Position numbers and translations under genes: made by a program. A DNA stretch of 64,000 bases from Bromus sterilis (taxonomy: Eukaryota > Streptophyta > Magnoliopsida > Poales > Poaceae): assembly GCA_950022295.1 (NCBI GenBank), contig OX465597.1:373953016-374017015 (forward strand). The letters run 5' to 3'. This document shows positions 24,441 to 35,394 of the stretch, piece after piece (within the stretch, counting starts at the first letter, position 1; the number at the start of each line of letters is the position of its first letter). The notes under the pieces were generated by a model that saw nothing but the letters and a program-made list of their open reading frames with translations, made no database searches and was not told the DNA's origin.

Positions 24441-25380
24441 AAAAAATCCCCCCCACTGCTGCAGCCATCCATGGCACGCACCCCATGGCCGTGGCCATGG
24501 ATGTCAGCCGACGGCGAGGGGCAGACGGCCGGAGCGGCGAGGAGCGGAGAGGGGCGGCCGACGGCGGCGCACAGGAGGAGCTCCCCTCTCGGCCATGGCG
24601 CGGCGCGGCGGCAGATTAATTAATTTGGGCGCAATGCAAGAGAGGAGGGGGGGATGGCGAGACGCTCACAGCGGGGGTGGCGTCGGCGAGGTCGTCGGCG
24701 TCGTCGGGGGCGGTGCGGCGGTGCGACGCGGTAGTTGGGCAGCCTGACGACGTCGGTTTCAACTCCGCTGTCGTCGGGGGCAAATGGTGAGATGAGAACT
24801 GGAAAACCCTAAGTGCCAGTTATATACCAGGAACATTGGTTTCGGTTGGTGGCACAAACCGGTACCAATGCTAACCTTTGGTACCGGTTCGTGTCACCAA
24901 CCGGTACGAAAGGTCTTTTTCAGCAGCCCAATTGGCGGGAAAGAGAGACCTTTGGTACCGGTTGGTGGCACGAACCGGAACCAAAGGAGACCTTTCGTAC
25001 CGGTTGGTGGAACGAACTGGAACCAAAGGTATCCTTTCGTTCCGGTTCGTGCCACCAACCGGGACAACACTTGCGCTGCCGCGGTGCGGTGGGATGTTTA
25101 GTCCCACCTCGCTAGTCGAGGGACAGCCGGAGTGGTTTATAAGCGCTGATGCGCGTACGACTTCGAGCTCCTCTCAACCGCAGTCTTTCGGTCCTACTCT
25201 GTTACTGCTTTCCTGTGGACCTTCTGGGTGTGCTGCGGGCCTGGATCCTGGCCCATTAGTGGGTTTCCAGTCGTATCCAGGCCGTGTCAGCCCAGTAGGT
25301 GGCATTATTTTTTCTGAAAAAGGACCTTTAGTCCCGGTTGGTGCCTCCAACCGGTTCTAAAGGCTTCTCCCACCGTAATT
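24441..25380. other. GC-rich block and subterminal-type inverted repeats inside the CACTA element
   Basis: 24450-24780 is GC-rich without a domain. 24830-25065 holds at least eight GGTACCGGTT/AACCGGTACC-like motifs in alternating orientation, the kind bound by CACTA accessory proteins. The rest is unassigned CACTA sequence. Confidence 0.55.
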
Positions 25381-25384
25381 AACC

Positions 25385-26925
25385 ACTAACTAACCTTTCA
25401 GACGAAAACACATGTGTTTCAAAGGCATTTCATATTTCTAAACTTATTTCAACTCTAGATTTTTTTTGCATCCAACATGCAGCATTCAAAGCCACATACT
25501 AAAATTTCAACCCTTTCTGACTTCATTTGCTATTTTTCATGCATTTAATGATTTATTTTGAGCTAAATGACCCTGTAATTGGAAAGCACTACAACTGAAC
25601 TCAGAAAATGTTGAAACTTGGCATGGTATCATCATTTGACCAACATAGCATGTGTGCAAAAGTTGAGAGGATTACGGCAAAAACTGGATGCACTTCGTGT
25701 ACAAACTGTACCATCTCTTTCAAAGTACGACGGTTTGAGACGTAAACACATGTGTTTCAAAGGCATTTCATTTTTCTAAACTTATTTCAACTCAAGACTT
25801 TTTTTGCATCCAACATGCAGCATTGAAAGACACATACTAAAATTTCAACCCTTTCTGACTTCATTTGATATTTTTCATGCATTTAATGATTTATTTTGAG
25901 CTAAATGACCCTGTGATTGGAAAGCACTACAACTGAACTCAGAAAAGGTTGAAACTTGGCATGGTATCATTATTTGACCCACATAGCGTGTGTGCAAAAG
26001 TTGAGAGGATTACGGCAAAAACTGGATGCACTTCGTGTACAAACTGGACCATCTCTTTCAAAGTACGAGGGTTTCAGACGAAAACACATGTGTTTCAAAG
26101 GAATTTCATTTTTCTAAACTTATTTCAACTCAAGACTTTTTTTGCATCCAACATGCAGCATTCAAAGCCACATACTAAAATTTCAACCCTTTCTGACTTC
26201 ATTTGCTATTTTTCATGCATTTGATGATTTATTTTGAGCTAAATGACCCTGTAATTGGAAAGCACTACTACTGAACTCAGAAAAGCTTGAAACTTGGCAT
26301 GGTACATCATTTGACCCAAATAGCATGTGTGCAAAAGTTGAGAGGATTACGGCAAAAACTGGATGCACTTCGTGTACAAACTGGACCATCTCTTTCAAAG
26401 TACGAGGGTTTCAGACGAAAACACATGTGTTTCAAAGGCATTTCATTTTTCTAAACTTATTTCAACTCAAGAATTTTTTTGCATCCAACATGCAGCATTC
26501 AAAGAACCATACTAAAATTTCAACCCTTTCTGACTTCATTTGCTATTTTTCATGCATTTAATGATTTATTTTTAGCTAAATGACCCAGTAATTGGAAAGC
26601 ACTACAACTGAACTCAGAAAAGGTTGAAACTTGGCATGGTATCATCATTTGACCCACATAGCATGTGTGGAAAAGTTGAGAGGATTACGGCAAAAACTGG
26701 ATGCACTTCGTGTACAAACTGGACCATCTCTTTCAAAGTACGAGGGTTTCAGACGAAAACACATGTGTTTCAAAGGCATTTCATTTTTCTAAACTTATTT
26801 CAACTCAAGACTTTTTTTGCATCCAACATGCAACATTCAAAGCCACATACTAAAATTTCAACCCTTTCTGACTTCATTTGCTATTTTTCATGCATTTAAT
26901 GATTTATTTTGAGCTAAAAGGACCT
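25385..26925. repeat. 338-bp satellite array, first block (about 4.5 units)
   Basis: The marker GACGAAAACACATGTG (variant GACGTAAACACA) occurs at 25401, 25739, 26077, 26414 and 26752, giving spacings of 338, 338, 337 and 338. Each unit contains GCATCCAACATGCAGCATT and TTGAGAGGATTACGGCAAAA. It is internal to the CACTA element. Confidence 0.95.
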
Positions 26926-27214
26926 TTAGTCCCGTGTCAGCCCAGTATGTGGCATTATTTTTCTCTGAAAAAGGATCTTTAGTCCCGGTTGGGGCCTCCA
27001 ACCAGTAATAAAGGCTTCTACCGCCGTAATTAACCACTAACTAACCCTTTAGTACCGGTTGGTGCCCAGAACCGGTACTAAAGGTCCCCTGTAACCAAGT
27101 GAAATTAGTACCACCTCGCTAGCCGAAGTGGAGTTAGACCTGTTTATAAGCACAGGTCTGCGTGGACTTATCGTAGCATAACAAGTTCACTAAAGGCCGT
27201 ACACGGAGGAATTC

Positions 27215-27435
27215 ATCTGTATACGGTACTCTCTCAAGGAGAAATGCGGACGGACCTCGGTTGGTTGGCATATTTGCCAGATGTGCCCACGAGGCGTGGC
27301 CTGTCTGAGAACCCGTAGGGGACGAAAATCCCGTACGGGTATTTCAGACGGTTCACGCCTGATCGGTAGACTTGCCGGATCTGTCAACCAGGCGAGGACC
27401 GTCTGCAATTCGCCTTGATGGTGCACAGGATGTGG
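27215..27435. repeat. imperfect palindromes, left block
   Basis: Two neighbouring inverted repeats. An inner one (27345-27405) pairs CAGACGG..CGCCTG with CAGGCG..CCGTCTG. The outer arms, CTGTATACGG..GGTTGGTTGGCA and its mirror ending near 27433, enclose it. Confidence 0.6.
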
Positions 27436-27507
27436 AGTATTCTTCCGTTGACGTGCTATAATGAAATTGCTATACATTTTTTTTGTTTTCCAGTCAAACA
27501 AAACACA

Positions 27508-27742
27508 AGGTTTCCCCTGCATACAGCCCGACGGTGGCTCATGAGTGCAAGCATATCAAATGCACCGTCGGACGTATGCAGGGAATCCAAATGATTTGTA
27601 TTTGGTCGATGAAGTGAAAGATTTCTAACTAGATATGTATAAGATCAACAAAACACACGGTTTCGCCTGGTTACAGCCCGACGGTGTGGCTCGTGAGTGC
27701 CCGCATATCAAAATCACCGTCAGACCGCAACCAGGCGAATCC
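27508..27742. repeat. two consecutive hairpin units
   Basis: The hairpins span 27508-27588 and 27659-27742. Each has arms of about 28-30 bases around a loop containing GCTCATGAGTGCAAGCATA or its variant. Arm cores are CCTGCATAC..CCGACGGTG and its mirror. They lie about 70 bases apart in the same orientation. Confidence 0.75.
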
Positions 27743-27969
27743 GAATGATTTGTATTCGGCCGATGAAATGAGTGTCGAACATGTCCGAGAGGTGGGCTAT
27801 ATATAGGCAACGACAAGCCTGATCCAACGGCTGACAAGCCTGATCCAACGACTCACAAAGAAAGAAAAACGCGATCCGTGTGCTTCTTCCTGATTGGTCG
27901 AGGTGAGCAGAAAGAAACAAAGCGCTTGAAGTACCGGTTTGTGGTTGTAACCGGTGCTAAAGACCTTTC

Positions 27970-28640
27970 TGATTTCATTTGCTATTTTTTGAACTCAGAA
28001 AAGGTTGAAACTTGGCATGGTATCATCATTTGACCACATAGCATGTGTGCAAAAGTTGAGAGGATTACGGTAAAAACTGGATGCTCTTCGTGTACAAACT
28101 GGACCATCTCTTCCAAAGTACGAGGGTTTCAGACGAAAACACATGTGTTTCAAAGGCATTTCATTTTTCTAAACTTATTTCAACTCAAGACTTTTTTTGC
28201 ATCCAACATGCAGAATTCAAAGCCACATACTAAAATTTCAACCCTTTCTGACTTCATTTGCTATTTTTCATGCATTTAATGATTTATTTTGAGCTAAATG
28301 ACCCTGTAATTGTAAAGCACTACAACTGAACTCAGAAAAGGTTGAAACTTGGCATGGTATCTTCATTTGACCCACATAGCATGTGTGCAAAAGTTGAGAG
28401 GATTACGGCACAAACTGGATGCACTTCGTGTACAAACTGGATCATCTCTTTCAAAGAACGAGGGTTTCATACGAAAACACATGTGTTTTAAAGGCATTTC
28501 ATTTTTCTAAACTTATTTCAACTCAAGACTTTTTTGCATCCAACATGCAACATTCAAAGCCACATACTAAAATTTCAACCCTTTTTGACTTCATTTGCTA
28601 TTTTTCATGTATTTAATGATTTATTTTGAGCTAAAAGGAC
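27970..28640. repeat. 338-bp satellite array, second block (about 2 units)
   Basis: Same unit as the first array, with markers at 28132 and 28470 (spacing 338). Together with the following block (28640-29500), which mirrors 26930-27960, this shows a large internal duplication in the CACTA element. A small remnant recurs at 30297-30345. Confidence 0.9.
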
Positions 28641-28883
28641 CTTTAATGTGGGTTTCTAGTCGTATCCAGACCGTATGGCCCAGTAGGTTATTTTTATCTC
28701 CTTTTGGAGGAAAAATGACCTTTAGTACCGGTTGGTGACACCAACCGGTACTAATAGTCTACAATTTAGTCCCACCCCGCTAACCGAAGTGGAGTTACAC
28801 TTGTTTATAAGCACGGCTCTGCATGGACTTATCGTAGCATAGCAAGTTTAATAAAGGTTGTCCACGAGTGATTCATCTATATC

Positions 28884-28988
28884 CTGTATACTGTAAAGGC
28901 AATTTCGGTTGAACCTTGATTGGTGGGCAGATTGCTAGATTTGCCAACCAATCGGGGCTTAACCGAAATTGTCCTTTATGGTGTACAG
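28884..28988. repeat. 105-nt imperfect palindrome
   Basis: Arms of about 47 bases run from CTGTATACTGTAAAGG and CAATTTCGGTT to their mirror AACCGAAATTG..GTGTACAG, with scattered mismatches around a short loop. It corresponds in position to the palindrome pair at 27215-27435. Confidence 0.75.
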
Positions 28989-29059
28989 TGTGTGGAGTAA
29001 TCTTTCGTTGACATCCTATAATGAAATAGCTATAATTTTTTTTCCAATCAAACAAAACA

Positions 29060-29294
29060 CAAGGTTTCCCCTGCATACAGCCCGACGGTGGCTCATGAGT
29101 GCAAGCATATCAAATGCACCGTCGGACGTATGCAGGGAATCCGAATGATTTGTATTTGGTCGATATGAAGTGAAAGATTTCTAGCTAGATATATGTAAGA
29201 TCAACAAAACATACGATTTCGCCTGCATACAGCTCGACGATGGCTCATGAGTGCAAGCATATCAAATGCACCGTTGAACGCATGCAGGCGAATC
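29060..29294. repeat. two consecutive hairpin units, second copy
   Basis: The hairpins span about 29060-29142 and 29215-29294. Arms and loop match the units at 27508-27742. In the second, both arms carry changes (CTCGACGATG opposite CACCGTTGAACG). Confidence 0.75.
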
Positions 29295-29639
29295 CGAATG
29301 GTTTGTACATATTCGGCCGATGAACTGAGTGTCGAACATGTCCTAGAGGTGGGCTATATATATATAGGCAACGACAAGGCTGATCCAACGACTCACAAGC
29401 GCTTGAAAGAAACACGCAATCCATGTGCTTCTTCCTGATTGGTTGGATCCAACGGCTCAGAAGCCTGATCCAACGACTCACAAGCGCTTGAAAGAAACAC
29501 GCGATACGTGTGTTTCGTCCTGATTGGTTGGATTCAAAATCGTGTACGGTTAAAAGCGCGTGGAAGAGGACTCCACGTAACTCCAGTCGCCACTAGTTCT
29601 TTTCTCGTGCACTCTTTCCCCTTCCGCGCCACCGCCACC

Positions 29640-30221
29640 ATGCCGCCCCGCCGCCGCCCACCAAGCTACCACGGCGTACGCGAGTGCTCGGACGACACAT
29701 TCATGGTGGTTATCACTTGCGCCAACAACGAGCGTGTGTGTCTCGGCAGGTTCTGGCATGCATATTTAGCCGCCCGCGCGTACGACGTTACGGCGTGGAG
29801 GCTTGGCCGCCTGCGCGCGGAGATGAATAACCGCCACTGTCGCAGCTTGGAAGAGGCGGAGGACATGGCAGATCCACCGCTCCTCCTCACTGAAGAGGAC
29901 CATCACCTCCATGGTCGAAGAGCGGTGCTCGGCCTCACCTCGGAGCAGGACCAGCGTGCCGTGTAAGATTGGTACGCGAGCCATCCCCGTGAAGCCTCGG
30001 AGGAGGCGGAACACTGGACAAGGCTGGTGGCCGAGAGCGCGGAGCGGCGACATGAGCGTCATGAATGGCGCGAGGAGCGGCGGGCGACCAAGGCGATGGC
30101 GGAGGAGGAACTGGCGAGAGGCGCTGCCAACTGGCCCCTCGGTGACCCCCGCTGGATAGCGCTGGAGGATGACATCAGCTCCGACACCGAAGACGATTTC
30201 TCCGACGAGGAGGAGGAGTAG
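29640..30221 (+). pseudogene. AP2/ERF-like captured reading frame in CACTA, one stop
   Basis: From ATG 29640 the frame encodes a basic start (MPPRRRPPS) and then an AP2-like domain at residues 9-65. The features are YHGVRECSDDTFMVVI, LGRFWHAYLAARAYD and AWRLGRLRAEMN, matching YRGVR..F.AEI, LGTF.TAEEAARAYD and the helix of AP2 proteins. A TAA at 29964-29966 interrupts the frame, which then continues in the same phase (DWYASHPREASEEAEHW, then a charged helix) to an acidic end (EDDFSDEEEE) at 30221. AP2/ERF domains bind GCC-box-like DNA. Residues of the first strand that contact DNA are partly changed here (ECSDD for RPSGK), so binding is doubtful. The frame lies about 400 bp from the CACTA right terminus and is probably a transduplicated or domesticated-by-TE fragment. 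No introns are needed. Confidence 0.65.
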
Positions 30222-30615
30222 TTTTTTATGTTCTAGGTTTGAGATGTTAAGTTGTTGAATGTTTTAAGTTTGCCGCGCCGCCGCCACCATTTGCTCTTTT
30301 TCATGCATTTAATGATTTATTTTGAGCTAAATGACCCTAAAATTGGAATAATGCTTGTGGGCGTGACTTTAGTCCCGGGTCGAGCCACAAACCGGGACTA
30401 ATGCTTGTGGGCCAGGAGCGAGGTGCATTGGTCCCGGTTCTTAGCTGGAACCGGGACATATGCCCCCAGAAGAACCGGGACCGATGCCGCACGAGACACG
30501 GCCGGCCCCCTGGGCGCACGAACCGGGACGTATGCCCCCATGGGTCTCGGTTCAGGGCACAACCGGGACTAATGGTCTGGAGAGGCCTGAACCAAAGCCC
30601 TGTTTTCTACTAGTG

Positions 30616-32039
30616 AATGGGATCATATCATTAGGTGAATGATGTGATGGACACACACCCAATATAAATATTGCAACACGATCAAGTCACAAAAGTTCAA
30701 CATTGCGATAATAAGGAAACGTAGTAACCTACTCCTTAAACTATGAGATCATACCTCATTACTATCACCGGAGGCTGCTTTGTTTGCATCAAACACCATA
30801 GTGGGGTGATCATAAAGGTATCTCTCAAGTATTTTGAATGGATATGTTGAGGCGTATGTATCAAGATCGGGATTTGTTATTCCACGCGACGGAAAGATAC
30901 TCTAGGCCCACTCGTTGAAATTACTTCCGTACAGCTGCAGCATGTGACTACGACACGAGTACGGAATATCACGAGAACGAGTTAAGTCGCACTTGTTCGT
31001 AACGAGATTAAACTAGGTATGATGATACTGATGATAAGATCTCGGACAAATCTAGTATCAAAGTGACAAAGGGAATAGGACTCGACGTTTAAGGTTCAAG
31101 CGATAAAGTTAATTCATGGAAAGCATGGGGGCCATCATGGTTTTCTAGATCCCGCTATTTCTCATTGATCAGAGAGGTTTCTCGATTATGTCTCGAGCAT
31201 TTCTGAACCGTAGGGTCGCACGCTTAAGGGTATACGACGCTTAGGGATAGATTCGGGATGATCGAAGAAATAAGAGAGAACAACAAAATTATCCCAGAGG
31301 GGTGTTGAAAAAAGTTCCGGGGTTACTAAATTGTTAAGAGATCAAAATAATGTATTTTGGTATTTTTAATTAAATGAATAAAATATTAACATATATATTT
31401 ATATTGATATTATATAGACTAACCCCTAATGGACCACCAGATTGGGCCCATTAGGGGGTGGCGCCCTTCCCATGAGAAAAAGGGGGGAGGCGCACCAAGA
31501 GGGGGAGGCTCACCTAGGAGAGGTGGCACCTCACCCACACCCCTATATAAGGAGGAGGAGGGAGCCCCCTTCCTCCCACCTATTCATGGGCCCCCTTCCT
31601 CCCTCTCTCTCTCTCCCTTGCTTGTGGTTCCGTAACATTGGAACAAGCATACGGGGATTTGATATATGGGATTTTGAGAGCTCCACCATACGCACGCCGT
31701 CGTGATATGATAGACTGCTGGTCCGAATCTATTTTTTTTGTTGCTTCGCTGGACTGGAGCCCGGGGATGTTGTCTAAAATGTATACAGAAATGCGGAGGT
31801 CCTGCCTGATGTGGCACTTGACATCGCCGGTACGTCTGCACGACGTTGAGGTCTACGTGGATGTATGTCTTCATCGACAATGTTTGAACGGGAACGTAAT
31901 CCCGATTTCATTCTTGAAGTACCGAGTGGCATTTGGAGTCGTGTGACGATCATCGAGACCTTGATGTCAACTACATGTGTATGACTACATCACCCACGTT
32001 TGTGTGAGAACGTTAACCGCTTTCGGTCTAAGAGGGTAC
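30616..32039 (+). repeat. Angela-type LTR, middle piece
   Basis: It continues the LTR begun at 18915. The sequence GGGATCATATCATTAGGTGA follows the AAT duplication and matches the Angela layout. A TATA box, CTATATAAGG, lies at 31543-31552. It is cut at 32039 by the Copia element. Confidence 0.8.
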
Positions 32040-33753
32040 TGGTGGGATACGGGGCAGAAAACACAAAATTTTCATACCTACGGTACCCGAACCCAAGATC
32101 TATGCTATGGCGATGTAAAGTAACGGAGGGAATCGATGTTCATACCTTTGAAGACCGAAAGAGGGAAAACGTTCTTGCAAACGTGGCTGGCGTAGACTCG
32201 GAACTACGACCTCCCTGTCGTGTAGAAGACCACCACCGGCGAGGATGACTCCCGGTAAACCTCCAGCGACGAAGTAGCACCACAGGTGTAGTGCCTCGAA
32301 GAGATTATACAAGTACGGTACAATCGATATTCCTCCCGGGCCCCGAACCAGGCGAGCAGCGGAAGAAAGACGGCTACGGATCCCGACTCCAGCAGAATGA
32401 CGTCCTGCCTTATGGTGGAGAACTCCAATCCTGGTGCAGACTCCAAACAAGGGGAGTCCACTTCCAAGAAGGAGAAGGAGGAAGAAGGAGATATTGGTGT
32501 ATTGGAAAAAGGGGGGTCTACCCCTCCTTATATAGGCCAAGGGGGGGGGTGCTATCCTCCTCCCCTCCCCCATGTGGGACTAAACTCCCAAGGGGGGGGA
32601 GTGCGCCGGCCAAGGGGGGTGGTGGGCCCCACCCTTGGCGCCAAGCCCAAGGGGGGAGACCCCCTCCTCCCTTAATGGGCGCCCATATAGCCTTTTTCCC
32701 AAAAAAATTATTTATTTATTTAATATGTTTTAAATATTTAATTCAGATAATTAAATAATAAAACATTATTAAAACAATTAAACTTTATTTTGAACTATTC
32801 AAAAATGTCCGGAAACAATTCCGTCCTCCTCCGGAACTATTCCGGTGATTCCTCCTTTTTCAGCGATTGATCCCGTAACTGTCCTATGCATCGATTGCCC
32901 TTAAGTGTAACACCCTAACGGTCCGGGAAACAACAGACTTGGTCGAGATTCTTCTCATTGACCAATGACTAGTCAGTTGGACCTGGTTACAATCCTTGAC
33001 AGCCCCTGCGCTTCCATCGAATGAACTTCGATCGCTTTTGGAAACCGTTAACGATACGACGTAATCCCTTTGTGCTGCGGTACTTTGTTTGTCCGAGGTT
33101 TGATCTTCGGTATCCTACATACCGTGTTCACATCTCGTTCACAACAAACAACTTCTCTCGTCCATGATCATTGCATCTCTTGTGACCTAGTCACGTCCTT
33201 GCAAGGTGTTGATGCAATATCACCGAGTGGGCCCAGAGTACCTGTCCTGTTCACAAGGACTGACAAATCCCGCTCTAATCTATTAACATACTCATCAACC
33301 ATCTATTTCGGAATACCCAAAGTGCACCGTTATAGCCAGCATATTTTAGTCAGGCGGTGGGATACAAATCAAAGTCTCCTCATAGATGACAATTACTTAT
33401 GATCATTACGGTCTAAGGACTAAGCCATATGTTACAAAGTCATAGCAACGCTGAACTATGTAACTCGATCACATTGCAATACTTTAGGTGGGTGTACGTC
33501 CATCACATCATTCCCCTTAATGATATGACATCGTTGTCAATGGACTTAAGTGTCGCCATGATCAGAAAAGCTTGATCAATCAATTGCCCAATGAGATAGT
33601 TTACCCGAGTTAAACTACGGACCATGTTTTATACTACACCTGTATTAGTATTTCCAAGTAATACAGTTATAGCACAGTATAAAACGTATTATGAACAAAA
33701 CGGATATGTGACAAATATCTTTATTAATTTGTCTCTAGGGCACATATCCAACA
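32040..33753 (-). repeat. 3' LTR of the Copia element
   Basis: 1714 bp. In element orientation it opens TGTTGGATATGTGCCC. A TATA box (CCTATATAAGG read on the minus strand) lies near 32526-32536. The distal terminus reads TGGTGGG on the + strand where the partner LTR has TGTTGGG. Confidence 0.93.
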
Positions 33754-33764
33754 GTCTCCCACTT
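33754..33764 (-). other. polypurine tract of the Copia element
   Basis: AAGTGGGAGAC lies immediately before the 3' LTR in element orientation. It is the expected primer for plus-strand DNA synthesis. Confidence 0.8.
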
Positions 33765-33784
33765 GCACTAGAGTACAAATTACA

Positions 33785-35344
33785 CTAGTTTACATTAGGT
33801 ATGTATCTAACACCAATGGTCTCTCGGTGTTCTTCAAACTTGCCCTGTGGAAGAGGTTTAGTCATCGGGTCTGCTGCGTTCAGATCCGTATGTATCTTGT
33901 GAATCCTAGTGTGTCCATCCCTGACATAGTCTCGCGTCACATGGAACTTTCGGAGGATGTGCTTGGCTGTAGAGTGAGTTCTTCGATCGTTCGCGTTAGC
34001 AATGGCACCCGTGTTGTCGCAGAAGATTCCCACGGGGTCAGTGCAGCTGGGAAAGACGCCAAGCTCGATCACGAACTTATTCAGCCACAGCGCCTCGTTT
34101 GATGCTTCGCAAGCGGCAATATACTCCGACTCCATTGTAGATTGGGCAACGACTGGCCGTTTGCCGCTCCTCCAGCTAATTGCGCCACCGTTCAACATGA
34201 AAACATATCCCGTCTGGGATTTCGAGTCACCTAGATCTGAGCCGAGGCTTGCGTCAACGTAACCCTTTACGGTGAGCTCCTCATCAACTCCTCCATAAAC
34301 GAGAAAGAGATCCTTGGTTCTTCTCAAGTACTTAAGGATGTTCTTTACTGTTGTCCAGTGAGCCATTCCCGGGTTACTCTGGTAGCGATTAGTCATACTA
34401 ATGGACAACGCTAAATCCGGTCTGGTACATAACATAGCATACATGAGAGAACCTATGGCTGAGGCATAGGGCTTTGAGGACATCTCCTCCTTCTCTTTTG
34501 CTGTGGTTGGGCATTGAGTCACGCTTAATTTGACACCTTTTATAACTGGCAAGAGGCCTCTCTTGGAGTTACCCATACTGAACCTTTTCAATATCTTGTC
34601 AATATAAGTGTTCTGACTCAAGACCAACCGTCGATTAGATCTATCTCTATAGATCTTAATCCCCAATATGTACGCAGCTTCACCTAGGTCCTTCATGGAA
34701 AATTGTCCATTCAGATATTCCTTCACTTCCTCTAAGAATTTCTTATCATTCCCTATTAGTAATATGTCATCTACATATAACACAAGGAATGATACAAAGC
34801 TCCCACTCAGTTTCTTATAGACGCAGAACTCTTCGACGTTTTGGACAAATCCAAAAGCTTTAATGACCTCATCAAATCGAAGATTCCAGCTCCGAGATGC
34901 TTGCTTCAACCCATAGATGGACCGTTGAAGCTTGCATACCTTACCAGCGTTCCTTGGATCGACAAACCCCTCTGGTTGTATCATATACAACTCTTCCTCA
35001 ATGTTGCCATTTAGGAATGCAGTTTTCACATCCATCTGGCATATCTCGTAATCATGATATGCAGCTATTGCTAGTAGGATCCGAATAGACTTTATCATCG
35101 CTACAGGAGAGAACGTCTCCTCGTAGTCAACTCCTTGAATTTGTTGGAACCCCTTCGCGACAAGTCGAGCTTTGTAGATAGATACGTTTCCGTCTGCGTC
35201 AGTCTTTTTCTTGAAAATCCATTTATTCTCGACGGCCTTGCGGTCCTCGGGAATATCCACCAAAGTCCATACTTTGTTGGTGTACATGGAGTCTATTTCG
35301 GATTTCATGGCTTCAAGCCATTTCTCGGACTCGAGTCCCTTCAT
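33785..35344 (-). pseudogene. Copia reverse transcriptase and RNase H
   Basis: 519 codons open from M at 35344. The RT palm starts WTLVDIPEDRKAVENKWIFKKK and carries DVKTAFLNG and the catalytic YVDD (LVLYVDDILLIG). The RNase H part has MESEYIAACEASNEALWL and CDNTGAIANA, ending in HVTRDYVRDG and TKPLPQGKF. All key residues are present. In a working element this is the C-terminal part of one polyprotein. Upstream it is cut off by a TAA at 35354-35356 and a frameshift near 35440-35465. Confidence 0.93.
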
Positions 35345-35394
35345 TGCTTCTTTTTAACTTGCAGGTTCATCCGACTCATCAGCCGAGATTGCAT

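Larger units (their letters stand above)
19139..30615 (-). mobile_element. 11.5-kb CACTA transposon with cargo
   Basis: It starts CACTAGTAG and ends CTACTAGTG. A 3-bp AAT duplication (19136-19138 and 30616-30618) lies exactly inside an Angela-type LTR whose sequence is continuous across the site. The subterminal regions carry many copies of CCGGGACTAAAGG/TAGTCCCGGTT-like motifs in both orientations. There is no tnp2-type (Transposase_21) gene, so it depends on other elements. The contents are a spliced minus-strand gene relic (19700-23540), simple repeats, two arrays of a 338-bp satellite, palindromes, and a plus-strand AP2-like frame near the right end. Family name not assigned. Confidence 0.93.

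Noticed and set aside
25385..28640. Regular repeats as a CRISPR-like array
   Set aside because: The unit is 338 bp with no unique spacers, inside a eukaryotic transposon; it is a satellite.
27508..29294. Hairpins as microRNA genes
   Set aside because: Several near-identical copies in a transposon, and no evidence of a defined mature arm; kept only as a structural finding.
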